The position numbers and the translations under genes were made by a program. Positions 51,846 to 61,749 of a stretch of DNA of 64,000 nucleotides are shown piece after piece; position 1 is the first letter of the stretch, and each line of letters starts with the position of its first letter. The notes below the pieces were generated by a model. That model was not told the origin of the DNA. It saw only the letters and a list, made by a program, of their open reading frames with translations, and ran no database searches. This DNA comes from Yersinia intermedia (GTDB lineage Bacteria; Pseudomonadota; Gammaproteobacteria; Enterobacterales; Enterobacteriaceae): NCBI RefSeq assembly GCF_900635455.1, contig NZ_LR134116.1, positions 186,001-250,000 of the forward strand. The letters run 5' to 3'.

Positions 51846-53501
51846 ATGACGAACAGTTCTCCTTACACAGAAACGGATGTCATCATCATTGGTGGTGGTG
51901 CGACCGGAGCCGGGATCGCCCGTGACTGCGCCCGCCGTGGTTTAGCTTGCACGCTCTTGGAGAGGCATGACATTGCTACCGGCGCGACTGGCCGTAACCA
52001 TGGCTTGTTACACAGCGGGGCGCGCTATGCGGTGACTGACGGTGAATCTGCCCGCGAATGTATTGAAGAAAACCGGATTCTGAAACGTATTGCGCGCCAT
52101 TGTATTGAGCAAACAGATGGCCTGTTTATCACGCTACCGGAAGACTCGCTGGAATATCAGCAGCAATTTATCGCGCGCTGCCAGGATGCGGGTATCGAGG
52201 CCGAAGCCATTGATCCAAAACTGGCCTTGCGGCTAGAACCTGCCGCTAATCCAGCGTTGATTGCTGCCGTCCGCGTGCCAGATGGTACGGTTGATCCCTT
52301 CCGCTTAACCGCCGCGAATATGCTGGATGCCCGTGAGCACGGCGCAAATGTACTGACTTATCAAGAAGTTATTGGTTTGCTACGCCACGGTGATCGGGTG
52401 AGTGGCGTGCGCGTTTTCGACCATAAAAATCAGCGTCAGTATGAGATTCATGCGCAGATAGTGGTCAATGCTGCGGGGATCTGGGGGCAACACATTGCCG
52501 AGTATGCTGATCTACGTATCCGCATGTTCCCGGCAAAAGGCGCACTGTTGATCTTGGGCCATAGGATCAACAACATGGTGATCAACCGCTGCCGTAAACC
52601 GGCTGATGCTGACATTTTGGTTCCGGGCGACACCATCTCATTGATCGGGACGACCTCAACCCATATTGAATACGATCAAATCGATAATATGGTAGTAACG
52701 GCACAAGAGGTGGATACCTTAATCCGCGAAGGATCAAAACTTTCACCCCAGTTGGCGCAAACGCGCATCTTACGTGCTTACGCCGGTGTCAGGCCGCTGG
52801 TTGCCAGTGATGACGACCCGTCGGGGCGCAATGTCAGCCGTGGCATCGTGTTATTGGATCATGCTAAACGCGATGGTTTGGAAGGTTTTATCACCATTAC
52901 TGGTGGCAAGCTGATGACCTACCGTCTGATGGCGGAGTGGGCAACAGATAAAGTGTGTGAAAAATTAGGTATTACCGCCGCCTGTACTACCGCCCAAGCG
53001 CCACTACCGGGTTCGCAGCAATCGGCGGAGCAAACCCTCAGCAAAGTTATTTCTCTGCCTGCCAGTATTCGCGGCTCCGCGGTTTATCGGCATGGGGACC
53101 GCGCGACACAACTATTGGCCGGAAACCGTCTGGATAACAGCCTGGTATGTGAATGTGAGGCGGTGACTGCCGGTGAAGTACGCTATGCGATTGAATCGCT
53201 ATCGGTCAATAACCTACTGGATTTACGCCGCCGTACCCGTGTTGGCATGGGAACCTGCCAGGGTGAACTCTGTGCCTGCCGGGCCGCTGGTTTACTCAGC
53301 CGCTTTAAAGTGACCACGCCGCAGCAATCCCGTGAACAGCTAGTGCAATTTCTTAATGAGCGCTGGAAAGGTGTGCGCCCGATAGCGTGGGGTGATGCTT
53401 TACGAGAGAGCGAATTTACGCATTGGGTGTATCAAGGGCTGTGTGGTCTGGATGATACCCCGTCTGCGGCCAACGTTCAGGAGAAACGCGATGAAATTTG
53501 A
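51846..53501 (+). CDS. glpA: Anaerobic glycerol-3-phosphate dehydrogenase subunit A
   Basis: Catalytic FAD subunit of anaerobic G3P dehydrogenase GlpABC, oxidising G3P to DHAP. ATG 51846 (MTNSSPYTETDVIIIGGGAT) gives 551 residues; the frame starts four codons earlier. FAD loop GGGATGAGIARD (16-27); ATGATGRNHGLLHSGARYAV near the flavin; the C-terminal domain has the BFD-like [2Fe-2S] cysteines in VCECEAVTAGE and GTCQGELCACR. It overlaps glpB by 11 bases. Confidence 0.97.
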   Translation: MTNSSPYTETDVIIIGGGATGAGIARDCARRGLACTLLERHDIATGATGRNHGLLHSGARYAVTDGESARECIEENRILKRIARHCIEQTDGLFITLPEDSLEYQQQFIARCQDAGIEAEAIDPKLALRLEPAANPALIAAVRVPDGTVDPFRLTAANMLDAREHGANVLTYQEVIGLLRHGDRVSGVRVFDHKNQRQYEIHAQIVVNAAGIWGQHIAEYADLRIRMFPAKGALLILGHRINNMVINRCRKPADADILVPGDTISLIGTTSTHIEYDQIDNMVVTAQEVDTLIREGSKLSPQLAQTRILRAYAGVRPLVASDDDPSGRNVSRGIVLLDHAKRDGLEGFITITGGKLMTYRLMAEWATDKVCEKLGITAACTTAQAPLPGSQQSAEQTLSKVISLPASIRGSAVYRHGDRATQLLAGNRLDNSLVCECEAVTAGEVRYAIESLSVNNLLDLRRRTRVGMGTCQGELCACRAAGLLSRFKVTTPQQSREQLVQFLNERWKGVRPIAWGDALRESEFTHWVYQGLCGLDDTPSAANVQEKRDEI

Positions 53502-54765
53502 TGTCATTATCATCGGTGGCGGCTTGGCTGGTCTGGCGTGCGGTATCCGCCTGGCTGAGCAAGGTAAATATTGTGCGATTGTCAGCGCCGGGCAAAATGC
53601 GCTGCACTTTTCCTCAGGTTCTTTGGATCTGTTGGCAAAATTACCGGATGGGCGGGCTGTCAGCCAGCCATTATCCGCACTCGCGACGTTGGCTGAATTA
53701 GCGCCTGAACATCCCTATAGCAAGATGGGGCAAGTGGCACAAGTGGGTGAGTTAGCGCAAGAAGCTGAATCCCTTTTACAACGCTGCGGTCTGACATTAG
53801 TGGGCAGCGCGGCTAAAAATCACCTACGACTCACGCCATTGGGCAGTTGCCGGCCAACCTGGCTCAGCCCCGCCGATATCCCAGTTGCGCCATTGGAAGG
53901 CCCGCTGCCGTGGCAAAAAGTCGCGGTGATTGGTATTGAGGGGTTCCTCGATTTTCAACCACAGATGGTTGCCAGCGCCTTACAAGAGCAAGGGGTTGAT
54001 GCCACACCAGATTATCTGCATTTACCGGCACTTGATCGTCTGCGGGATAACCCTAGCGAATTTCGTGCGGTCAATATTGCTCGTGTACTGGATTTACCAG
54101 AAAACCTGCAACCGCTGGCGGATGAGTTATCTCGTCTGTCATCAGCAGCAGAAATGATTTTGCTGCCAGCCTGTATCGGGCTGGATGTCTCTGCGCCACT
54201 AGAAGCATTACGAGCCGCAGTCGGAAAACCCATTCAACTGCTGCCAACGCTGCCACCGTCGTTACTCGGCATGCGATTACATCAGGCTCTGCGCCATCGC
54301 TTCCAGCAACTCGGGGGCATTGTCATGCCCGGTGATGCGGTATTGCGGGCTGAGCTGGTGGGGAACCGGATTACTGGGCTGTATAGCCGTAATCATGGCG
54401 ATATTCCGCTGCGTGCAGCCCAGATGGTACTGGCTAGCGGCAGCTTCTTCAGCAATGGGTTAGTGGCCACTTTTGAGCACGTTTATGAACCCATACTGGA
54501 TCTGGATATTTTGTCGCTACCGAACCGCGCCGACTGGAGCCGCAGCAATATGTTTGCGCCCCAGCCTTATCTGCAATTCGGTGTTAATACCGATAATCAG
54601 TTACGGGCACTACGTGGGGGTATTGCACTGGATAATCTACATGTTATCGGTGCGGTACTGGGGGGATACGATCCGTTGCAACAAGGCTGTGGCGCAGGGG
54701 TTTCACTGACCAGCGCACTGTTCGTTGCAGAGCAGATTGTCAGCGCAATGGAGGTGACATTATGA
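53491..54765 (+). CDS. glpB: Anaerobic glycerol-3-phosphate dehydrogenase subunit B
   Basis: FMN/FAD-type subunit that passes electrons from GlpA to GlpC. ATG 53491 is chosen: AGGAGA lies 6-7 bases upstream and MKFDVIIIGGGLAGLACG matches the family; an open frame reaches back 33 codons inside glpA and is not conserved. 424 residues. LHFSSGSLDLL and the C-terminal VIGAVLGGYDPLQQGCGAGV are typical. It overlaps glpC by 4 bases. Confidence 0.96.
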   Translation: MKFDVIIIGGGLAGLACGIRLAEQGKYCAIVSAGQNALHFSSGSLDLLAKLPDGRAVSQPLSALATLAELAPEHPYSKMGQVAQVGELAQEAESLLQRCGLTLVGSAAKNHLRLTPLGSCRPTWLSPADIPVAPLEGPLPWQKVAVIGIEGFLDFQPQMVASALQEQGVDATPDYLHLPALDRLRDNPSEFRAVNIARVLDLPENLQPLADELSRLSSAAEMILLPACIGLDVSAPLEALRAAVGKPIQLLPTLPPSLLGMRLHQALRHRFQQLGGIVMPGDAVLRAELVGNRITGLYSRNHGDIPLRAAQMVLASGSFFSNGLVATFEHVYEPILDLDILSLPNRADWSRSNMFAPQPYLQFGVNTDNQLRALRGGIALDNLHVIGAVLGGYDPLQQGCGAGVSLTSALFVAEQIVSAMEVTL

Positions 54766-56045
54766 CGTGGTTACCGCAGAACGGAGACAGTAACACTTTT
54801 TCTCAGAATCAACATTTGCCGCAGGATAAACACTTGGCACGGGATAACAGTTTTGAAAGTTGTATTAAGTGCACGGTGTGCACCACTTATTGCCCGGTCG
54901 CCAAGGTTAACCCGCTTTATCCGGGGCCGAAGCAGGCTGGTCCCGATGGTGAGCGCTTACGTTTGAAAGACCCGGCACTGTATGACGATGCATTGAAATA
55001 TTGCACGAACTGCAAACGTTGCGAAGTGGCATGCCCGTCCGATGTTAAAATCGGCGACATCATCCAACGTGCTAAAGCCAGTTACAGCAGCAATAAACCC
55101 AAACTGCGCGATGCGATCCTCAGCCATACCGATATCATGGGCACTCTCTCAACACCGTTTGCTCCGGTAGTGAATGCGGTCACTGGTTTGAAACCGGTGC
55201 GTGCCTTGTTGGACAAAGCGCTGAAAATTGATCATCGGCGCGAATTACCGAAATACTCATTTGGTACGTTTCGCCGCTGGTATCGTAAGCAGGCTGAAAA
55301 GCAGCAGCAATATAGCGAACAGGTGGCATTTTTCCATGGCTGCTTCGTAAATTATAATCATCCCCAGTTAGGTAAAGATTTAGTCAGTGTATTCAATGCG
55401 ATGAACATTGGCGTTCAATTACTTAAACGGGAAAAATGCTGTGGCGTCCCCCTGATTGCTAATGGATTTATTGAGCAGGCGAAAAAACAGGCGCGGGTAA
55501 ATCTGGAATCACTGACGGATGCGGTTATTGGGCGGGATATCCCGGTAGTGGCCACTTCATCAAGTTGTACCTTTACCTTGCGCGATGAATATCCACATTT
55601 GTTAGATGTTGATACTGCACCCGTGCGCGACAAAGTGGAGTTGGCGACACGCTATCTCTACCGCTTATTGGATCAGGGGCGCGACTTACCGTTGAAACCG
55701 CTGTTCTCGGCAAATAATACGCCGTTGCGTATTGCCTATCACACACCTTGCCATATGGAGAAAATGGGCTGGACGGCCTATACCCTGGCTTTGCTACAGC
55801 GTATCCCCGGTATTGAACTGGTGGTGCTCGACTCTCAGTGTTGCGGGATTGCCGGAACTTACGGCTTTAAATCAGAAAACTACGCAACATCGCAAGGGAT
55901 TGGCGCCTCACTGTTCCAGCAAATCGAGGAGAGTGGGGTTGATTTGGTGATTACCGATTGTGAAACCTGCAAGTGGCAGATTGAAATGTCGACCAGCAAA
56001 AAATGCGAACATCCCATCACTTTATTGGCTCAGGCTTTAGCGTAA
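54762..56045 (+). CDS. glpC: Anaerobic glycerol-3-phosphate dehydrogenase subunit C
   Basis: Iron-sulfur membrane-anchoring subunit that hands electrons to menaquinone. 427 residues, about 30 longer than E. coli because of an N-terminal polar extension (GDSNTFSQNQHLPQDK). Two [4Fe-4S] ferredoxin motifs: C34, C37, C40, C44 (CIKCTVCTTYC) and C81, C84, C87, C91 (CTNCKRCEVAC). Two CCG (HdrD-like) domains follow, with KCCGVPL and QCCGIAG. Last gene of glpABC. A hairpin CAGAGCGC / GCGCTCTG (56068-56092) without a T run follows. Confidence 0.96.
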   Translation: MTWLPQNGDSNTFSQNQHLPQDKHLARDNSFESCIKCTVCTTYCPVAKVNPLYPGPKQAGPDGERLRLKDPALYDDALKYCTNCKRCEVACPSDVKIGDIIQRAKASYSSNKPKLRDAILSHTDIMGTLSTPFAPVVNAVTGLKPVRALLDKALKIDHRRELPKYSFGTFRRWYRKQAEKQQQYSEQVAFFHGCFVNYNHPQLGKDLVSVFNAMNIGVQLLKREKCCGVPLIANGFIEQAKKQARVNLESLTDAVIGRDIPVVATSSSCTFTLRDEYPHLLDVDTAPVRDKVELATRYLYRLLDQGRDLPLKPLFSANNTPLRIAYHTPCHMEKMGWTAYTLALLQRIPGIELVVLDSQCCGIAGTYGFKSENYATSQGIGASLFQQIEESGVDLVITDCETCKWQIEMSTSKKCEHPITLLAQALA

Positions 56046-56102
56046 TTTGGGAATAGGGTAATACAGGCAGAGCGCTGATGATCCGCGCTCTGTTGAGGAA
56101 TA

Positions 56103-56627
56103 CTATTTTAGCTTGAGCGTGCTAATAATCGATTCGGCTTCAGTTTGAGCTTGCTGTTGATTGTCGGCTGGCAGCGTAATTTGTATTGTCATCAAATGGT
56201 TATCGACTTTCCCCATCAATACGGATGAATAGGCTTTCTGGCCGCCACTGGTAATAATGCTATCCAACTGCTGGAACGGTTGTCCGTCAATTTTGACCGC
56301 TTTGTTGGTGACGACTTGCAGATTAGCATCGCGAGAGCGCTGCTGGTCGGCTAAACGGGTAGTCAGCACTTCCAGCGCTTCATTGGAGCTATCACCTAAA
56401 ATCACGATAACTGCTTTATCGCCGGTTTTATTGGCATAAACGTGCATGTTATTCGCTTGATTGCCCATCTTCCCGCTTTGATCAGACAGATCCGCAGGCA
56501 AGCTGAAAGCCACTTTGCCTTCCAGCAGGCTGACCGGCTGACCCACGTTGCTATTGCTGTTGCCATCACAAGCACTTAATCCTGCAACCAGCAGACCGAC
56601 AGCAAGAAATTTGGTTATTTTATGCAT
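56103..56627 (-). CDS. dcrB: Lipoprotein DcrB
   Basis: Lipoprotein of the DcrB family (needed for phage C1 adsorption/DNA entry in E. coli; involved in envelope lipoprotein processing). 174 residues: signal peptide with lipobox LSAC (C20). The residue after Cys is Asp, the Lol-avoidance signal, so it should stay in the inner membrane. The mature part has [20 protein letters not shown] and [22 protein letters not shown] degraded ERIC-like stretch (56650-56718) lies upstream. Confidence 0.92.
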   Translation of the reverse strand: MHKITKFLAVGLLVAGLSACDGNSNSNVGQPVSLLEGKVAFSLPADLSDQSGKMGNQANNMHVYANKTGDKAVIVILGDSSNEALEVLTTRLADQQRSRDANLQVVTNKAVKIDGQPFQQLDSIITSGGQKAYSSVLMGKVDNHLMTIQITLPADNQQQAQTEAESIISTLKLK

Positions 56628-56649
56628 GGGAATCCCTTATTGATGATTA

Positions 56650-56718
56650 ATATCCCCTTGTTACTTGAACTTACAGGGGGTTAGTTACCCTGCAAAGCCA
56701 ACTAATCGGGGTATAGCC
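56650..56718. repeat. Decayed short ERIC-like element
   Basis: TATCCCCTTGTTACTTGAAC and AATCGGGGTATA at about 69-base spacing look like ERIC ends around a deleted centre. It lies between dcrB and yhhQ. Confidence 0.45.
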
Positions 56719-56750
56719 TTATCGCACCTTATTCAGACGCTAAAAGCAAT

Positions 56751-57431
56751 CTATTGTTCCATGGGGCTTACTTTAGCAAGTGTTTGCTGCCCGGTTTTCT
56801 GGCTAAAGTATTTCAGCAATACATTGAGCATAACACCATAAGCTGGCAGGAAGAAAAACATGCAAATCAGTAGTTTAAAGCTGTAATCCACCAAGGCAAT
56901 TTCCACCCAGTTTGCCGCCATAAAAGGGTCGCTACTGCGGTAGAAAGCAATAAAGAAGAACGCCATGGTGTCACTGATATTACCAAAGAACATGGCAGCC
57001 GTAGGGGCAACCCACCAGGCACTGCGCTGACGCAGGCGGTTAAAGACTTGAACATCCAGGATCTGGCCGAGTACATAGGCCATAAAGCTGGCAACCGCGA
57101 TACGGGCCACCACCAGATTAAAGCTGGTTAATGCGGGTAACCCCTGCCAACTTCCCTGATAAAACAGGGCTGAAATTAGATATGAAATCAGTAGCGCTGG
57201 CACCATAACGGACAAGATGATCCGGCGCGCCAAAGGAGCACCAAAAATCCGCACCGTCAGGTCAGTGGCAAGGAAGATAAACGGAAAAGTAAAAGCGCCC
57301 CAGGTGGTATGAAAACCGAAGATAGCGATCGGTAGTTGCACCAGATAGTTGCTGGAGGTAATGATGACAATATGGAATAGCGACAGCCATACCAAAGCGG
57401 TCATCCGCTGTTGGGCAGTAAACGAAAACAT
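56751..57431 (-). CDS. yhhQ: Queuosine precursor transporter YhhQ
   Basis: Inner-membrane transporter that imports preQ0/preQ1 for queuosine tRNA modification (ECF/vitamin uptake-like family). 226 residues with about six hydrophobic helices. Conserved segments: VWLSLFHIVIITSSNYLVQLP, FTFPFIFLATDLTVRIFG and FMAYVLGQILDVQVFNRLR. Divergent from tusA. Confidence 0.93.
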   Translation of the reverse strand: MFSFTAQQRMTALVWLSLFHIVIITSSNYLVQLPIAIFGFHTTWGAFTFPFIFLATDLTVRIFGAPLARRIILSVMVPALLISYLISALFYQGSWQGLPALTSFNLVVARIAVASFMAYVLGQILDVQVFNRLRQRSAWWVAPTAAMFFGNISDTMAFFFIAFYRSSDPFMAANWVEIALVDYSFKLLICMFFFLPAYGVMLNVLLKYFSQKTGQQTLAKVSPMEQ

Positions 57432-57676
57432 ACAATGTGACCTTTTTGGTTATTGGGGTGAGGGAACCCAAACAGAATGTGCCGCAATTTCTGCGACGCG
57501 GCGGCATAATACGCGTTTGCGCAACGAATGCAATGGCTAATTTTAACGCAAACGTTAGCGTCGCTTGCGCCTGAAAATCGACGGGGTAAACTATCCGCCT
57601 TCCCACGCGGGCTTATATTTTATCTTTATACTGCTAGCAAACTGTATAACGACCAACAAGAGACAAGAGACTCACC

Positions 57677-57931
57677 ATGACCGATATTTTTGCCAATCCA
57701 GACAAAACACTTGATGCACTGGGCCTGCGCTGCCCTGAGCCGGTGATGATGGTGAGAAAAACGGTCCGGCACATGGAAGACGGTCAAACTCTACTGATAA
57801 TTGCTGATGACCCTGCCACCACCCGCGATATTCCGGGTTTCTGCCGTTTTATGGACCATCAGTTATTGGCACAAGATACCGGGCAAACGCCATATCGGTA
57901 TTTGGTCAAAAAAGGGGCAAAAGCGGAGTAA
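57677..57931 (+). CDS. tusA: Sulfur carrier protein TusA
   Basis: Accepts persulfide sulfur from IscS and passes it to TusBCD for 2-thiouridine in tRNA. 84 residues; the signature [17 protein letters not shown] contains the active cysteine C19. [16 protein letters not shown] is the second conserved block. Next to yhhQ and zntA as in E. coli. Confidence 0.97.
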   Translation: MTDIFANPDKTLDALGLRCPEPVMMVRKTVRHMEDGQTLLIIADDPATTRDIPGFCRFMDHQLLAQDTGQTPYRYLVKKGAKAE

Positions 57932-57970
57932 CCCCCGCCTCTGCCACGATCCTCAGAACGGATGCTTGAT

Positions 57971-60298
57971 TCAAATATCCCGTTTGCGCAGTAGCCGCAA
58001 CGCATTGGCTGTGACTAAGGCGGTAGCGCCGGAATCTGCTAATACTGCCAGCCAGAGGCCAGTTAACCCCAGTAGTGTGGTAATCAGGAATATTCCCTTT
58101 AGGCCCAATGCGATAGTAATGTTCTGGCGGATATTGGCATTGGCCGCCCGTGATAACAGAATAATTTCTGCTAATCCGGTCAACCGGTTGTGGGTCAACG
58201 CGGCATCGGCTGTTTCCAGCGCGACATCGGTGCCACTGCCCATGGCAATACCAATACTGGCCGCTTTCATCGCCGGAGCATCATTGATGCCATCACCAAC
58301 CATCACCGTAGGTTGTGTCGCATTCAATGCCATAACCGCCTGCACTTTATCGGCGGGCAGTAATCCGGCACGGTAATCAATTCCCAATTCACCAGCAATT
58401 GCCGCTGCGGCTCGTGGGTTATCCCCGGTGAGCATCACACCCTGAATACCTAACTTCTTCAGCGCATCAATGGCTTGTCTGGCATCAGTTCGTAACGTGT
58501 CACGTAATGCCAATAAACCAATTAGCTTGTCATCTTCCAGTACGGCGACGGCCGTTTTACCGCTGCTCTCTAACCGGTCGAGCTGGGTTTGCCACTCAGC
58601 AGTCAATAACTGTGGAGGCAGCTTACCGGGGGCACTGACACGCACCGTCAGACCATTAACCACACCTTCAACACCCACCCCTGCCAGGGCTCGGCGCTCA
58701 CTCGCCAGTGGCAATATGGGGGTGTTTTGCTGTGCGCGTTGGATAATAGCGATCGCTAACGGATGGTGGGATCCAGCTTCAACAGCGGCGGCCAACGCTA
58801 ACAGGCGGGTTTCACTCATATCGGCTATAGGCAGAATATCGGTAACTTTAGGTTTGCCTTCTGTCAGAGTACCGGTTTTATCGAAAGCAACCGTTTGAAT
58901 TCGGCCCAACTGCTCCAGTGCTGCCCCCCCTTTGATCAGTGCACCACGACGTGTTGCAGCCGCTAATGCTGAGGTAATTGCCGCAGGTGTGGAGATAACC
59001 AACGCACATGGACAACCGATCAGTAATAACGTTAGGCCACGGTAAAGCCAGGTTTCCCAAGGCTCGGCGAAGGCCAACGGCGGAACTAACATGACCAGCG
59101 CGGAAAGCAGCATGATTGCAGGTGTATAAATACGACTGAAGCGGTCAATGAAACGCTCAATAGGTGCACGGCGTTCTTCTGCTAATTCAATCAGTTGCAG
59201 AATGCGGTCAATAGCATTATTGCCCGGTTCTGAGATAACTCGCATTTCGGTGGCGCGATCGACCGATAAGCTCCCAGCCGCGACTTTTTCGCCTTGCTGG
59301 CGCTCAACAGGGATCGATTCTCCGGTGAGGGCGCTTTCATCGAAACTGGCAAAAGGGGTCATTAATTCGGCATCTGCGGGTAAGCGACCACCGGGCGAGA
59401 TTTCAATAATATCGCCGGGGCGCAAACTGGCGACAGGAACCTGCCGACGCTCACCGTCTTTTAACAACAAAGCCTCTTCTGGTACCAGTGCCATAAGGGC
59501 TGTTACCCCACGGCGTGCACGATTTGCGGCGTAGGATTCGAGCAGTTCGCCTATCATAAACAGCAGCAATACCATGGCCGCTTCCGCGGTTGCGCCAATA
59601 AACATCGCCCCGATAGCTGCCACGCTCATCAAGGTTTCAATAGCGAAGGGCGTACCGGAGCGGATAAGCTTCCAGGCTTTGGCGGTGATCGGGATCAGCC
59701 CGACAATGGTGGTCGCGGCAAAGGCAAATTCACTCAGCTCAAGGCTGAATAACGAGATGCCCCAACTGATAAGCATCAGTGTGGTTAATAATGCGATAGG
59801 TAAGTATTCGCGCAGGCGTGATTCTGGCGCGGCGGCTTTACTTCCTGCGTTTGATTGAGTATCGACTAGCGTGAATCCAGCCTGCGTGACCGCATTCACG
59901 ACTTGAGGGCGAATATCTGTGCGAGCATCAACCACTAACTTTTCTGTGGCGAAGAGGACTTTTACATTTTCAATCCCAACCAGACTACTGACGGCATTTT
60001 CAATTTTTCGAGCACAGCTTGGGCAATCCATCCCTTTGACCTGCCAACTGAAGCGCTGGCTACCTGAAGGCATCGCTGCCGCGAGTCTGTCGCTTTCGTC
60101 ATCGCCCTCATCGCTATGGCTCTGACTACAGCAACCTCCATCGTTATGTGAGTGTTCACTCACTGAATCCGCGCTGTCATTGCTGGCACAGGTTGTTTTC
60201 TGGCTGCTGCAACCGGTTTGCTGTTTGGCATGAGTATGGCCACAGCCACAGTTGTTGTGTGTATCCGTTGGATGCTGATGTTCAGAATGTGAATGCAT
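57971..60298 (-). CDS. zntA: Zinc/cadmium/lead P1B-type ATPase ZntA
   Basis: Exports Zn2+, Cd2+ and Pb2+ across the inner membrane. 775 residues, about 40 longer than E. coli because of a His/Cys-rich N-terminus (1-65, with CGCGHTHAK and HNDGGCCSQSH). Then one HMA domain with GMDCPSC (89-95), actuator motif TGES (325-328), the membrane CPC metal motif (429-431), phosphorylation motif DKTGT (473-477) and the hinge GDGINDAPA. Its promoter has the ZntR architecture. Confidence 0.97.
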   Translation of the reverse strand: MHSHSEHQHPTDTHNNCGCGHTHAKQQTGCSSQKTTCASNDSADSVSEHSHNDGGCCSQSHSDEGDDESDRLAAAMPSGSQRFSWQVKGMDCPSCARKIENAVSSLVGIENVKVLFATEKLVVDARTDIRPQVVNAVTQAGFTLVDTQSNAGSKAAAPESRLREYLPIALLTTLMLISWGISLFSLELSEFAFAATTIVGLIPITAKAWKLIRSGTPFAIETLMSVAAIGAMFIGATAEAAMVLLLFMIGELLESYAANRARRGVTALMALVPEEALLLKDGERRQVPVASLRPGDIIEISPGGRLPADAELMTPFASFDESALTGESIPVERQQGEKVAAGSLSVDRATEMRVISEPGNNAIDRILQLIELAEERRAPIERFIDRFSRIYTPAIMLLSALVMLVPPLAFAEPWETWLYRGLTLLLIGCPCALVISTPAAITSALAAATRRGALIKGGAALEQLGRIQTVAFDKTGTLTEGKPKVTDILPIADMSETRLLALAAAVEAGSHHPLAIAIIQRAQQNTPILPLASERRALAGVGVEGVVNGLTVRVSAPGKLPPQLLTAEWQTQLDRLESSGKTAVAVLEDDKLIGLLALRDTLRTDARQAIDALKKLGIQGVMLTGDNPRAAAAIAGELGIDYRAGLLPADKVQAVMALNATQPTVMVGDGINDAPAMKAASIGIAMGSGTDVALETADAALTHNRLTGLAEIILLSRAANANIRQNITIALGLKGIFLITTLLGLTGLWLAVLADSGATALVTANALRLLRKRDI

Positions 60299-60334
60299 GG
60301 TGCCTCCTGGAAAGGATGTAATAGGTATTGCAGC

Positions 60335-60366
60335 ACTCTACACCTTAGAGTCAACTCCAGAGTCAA
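60335..60366 (-). promoter_or_regulatory. ZntR-type zntA promoter with 20-base spacer
   Basis: On the minus strand, -35 TTGACT (plus 60361-60366) and -10 TAGAGT (plus 60335-60340) are separated by 20 bases. The spacer holds an imperfect palindrome around ACTCTGGAGTTGACTC, almost the E. coli zntA operator. The over-long spacer is typical of promoters activated by MerR-family DNA distortion. Confidence 0.9.
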
Positions 60367-60503
60367 GAGGTAAATGAGAGTCATTGCTAAATGGGATTTT
60401 TGCTATATGGCAGGGTATGACTAAAGTGAGCGTATCCCACGCTTGTGATGCGTGCTCCTTCCCTGGAGCACGGACTGACTAACGTATTGTTGTACTGACT
60501 TAA

Positions 60504-61130
60504 TTACAAATACAGTGATCGGACAATCAGGAAATGCCCAACAAAGTAGCAGCCAGCAACAATTGCATCTGAAGCTCGGAAAGAAAAACGATAGCGATTC
60601 AGCAGCCAAATGCTATGCGAAACCAGCAATAACAGGGTCCCCGCCAGCAGAGAGAAGCTTAAATCGGTGCTGCGGGCAAAGTATTGTTCACCTGCCATCC
60701 AGACCATTAATAACGTCATGCCGATGAAAGCAACTACCGGCCAGCGCATATCTTCCAGCCGTGTCCAGATAGTGGCTATCAGTAATGCGCCAATCACGAT
60801 CAAAACCAACGGCAGTGGCCAGAACAACGTGAATGTCATCTGACTGGCAAAACTGATGGTATACAGTAAATGGGAGAGGAAGAATGCGCCCAAAGCATAA
60901 AGTAAGCGCTCACTGGGTAGCAGCAATAGTGCATCAGCAACCAGCGTTGCAAGTAAGCCCAAAACAATCAGATAACCGGCAGGGCCAAGAATCGGCGCTT
61001 GCCAGGCAAGTAGTAACAACAGTAACAGAGTAACAGGTTTGAATACCCAACGCTGCCAGCGCGGGCCCCGGTAAGTTGCATCAACGAACAACCAACCAGA
61101 AAAGAATACGGCAAGGAATGGCCAGCTCAT
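60504..61130 (-). CDS. yhhN: TMEM86/YhhN-family membrane protein
   Basis: 208 residues, the E. coli length, with about eight hydrophobic helices. The family includes eukaryotic TMEM86B lysoplasmalogenase; the bacterial role is uncertain. Segments: [20 protein letters not shown] near the N-terminus, [32 protein letters not shown] with the conserved D and H, and [12 protein letters not shown]. Between zntA and yhhN a perfect hairpin CGTGCTCC / GGAGCACG (60451-60472) occurs without T run. Confidence 0.9.
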   Translation of the reverse strand: MSWPFLAVFFSGWLFVDATYRGPRWQRWVFKPVTLLLLLLLAWQAPILGPAGYLIVLGLLATLVADALLLLPSERLLYALGAFFLSHLLYTISFASQMTFTLFWPLPLVLIVIGALLIATIWTRLEDMRWPVVAFIGMTLLMVWMAGEQYFARSTDLSFSLLAGTLLLLVSHSIWLLNRYRFSFRASDAIVAGCYFVGHFLIVRSLYL

Positions 61131-61218
61131 TATTTATCCTTTTTTCTATGCAGGTTTCAGTGAAAGTACCTGTGTTGTAATGATAATCCGCAACGCCAAT
61201 GACTCCGAGTATACATCT

Positions 61219-61290
61219 ATTAAGTGTAAGGGATGGAAGGCAAGAACGATAGCGACGCTATCGTTATTTGCATGATTTGTGCCACTTAAT
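61219..61290. repeat. Nested palindrome upstream of the DUF1820 gene
   Basis: Outer arms ATTAAGTG (61219-61226) and CACTTAAT (61283-61290) enclose a perfect inner hairpin AACGATAGC-GAC-GCTATCGTT (61245-61265). It lies between divergent yhhN and the DUF1820 gene. Confidence 0.6.
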
Positions 61291-61418
61291 GCGTAACGGT
61301 CCGCATAATCTGATTTAGCAGGGCAATCAGCCTGCTGAGATCTTGGTCTTGTCTGGCCCACATGCTATGTTAAGGCCGATTTCCTTTCGCTAAATCAAGG
61401 GATAGAGGCTGTAGCGCC

Positions 61419-61739
61419 ATGACCAATGAACAATTGCTTTATCGTATTCAGTTTATAAATAACGGTAAGAATTATCAGCTCTACGTCCGTGAGGTCGGCC
61501 CAAGTAACTTGTTTGGGTTTATTGAAATTGCTGATTTTGTCTTTGATAGTCAATCAACATTGCTGGTGGACCCTTCAACTGAAAAACTGAAAACAGAATT
61601 TTCAGGTGTTAACCGTAGCTATATTCCTCTTCATTCGGTGATTCGTATCGATGCCGTGACGGAAAAGGGCAGCGCTCGGATCTCTGAGTTGGGCAGTAAT
61701 GTGATGAGTTTCCCCTATCTGCCGGGCAATAAGTCCTGA
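61419..61739 (+). CDS. DUF1820 family protein
   Basis: 106 residues, DUF1820. Recognisable by YRIQFINNGKNYQLYVREV, NLFGFIEIADFVF, LLVDPSTEKLKTEF and RSYIPLHSVIRIDAV. No membrane segment or signal peptide. Function unknown. This gene is not at the matching place in E. coli, where yhhM directly neighbours yhhN. yhhM begins 10 bases after its stop, suggesting co-transcription. Confidence 0.85.
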   Translation: MTNEQLLYRIQFINNGKNYQLYVREVGPSNLFGFIEIADFVFDSQSTLLVDPSTEKLKTEFSGVNRSYIPLHSVIRIDAVTEKGSARISELGSNVMSFPYLPGNKS

Positions 61740-61749
61740 TGGATAACGT

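Noticed and set aside
53392..53490. Longer GlpB start within glpA
   Set aside because: No conservation, and ATG 53491 has AGGAGA and the expected FAD-binding N-terminus.
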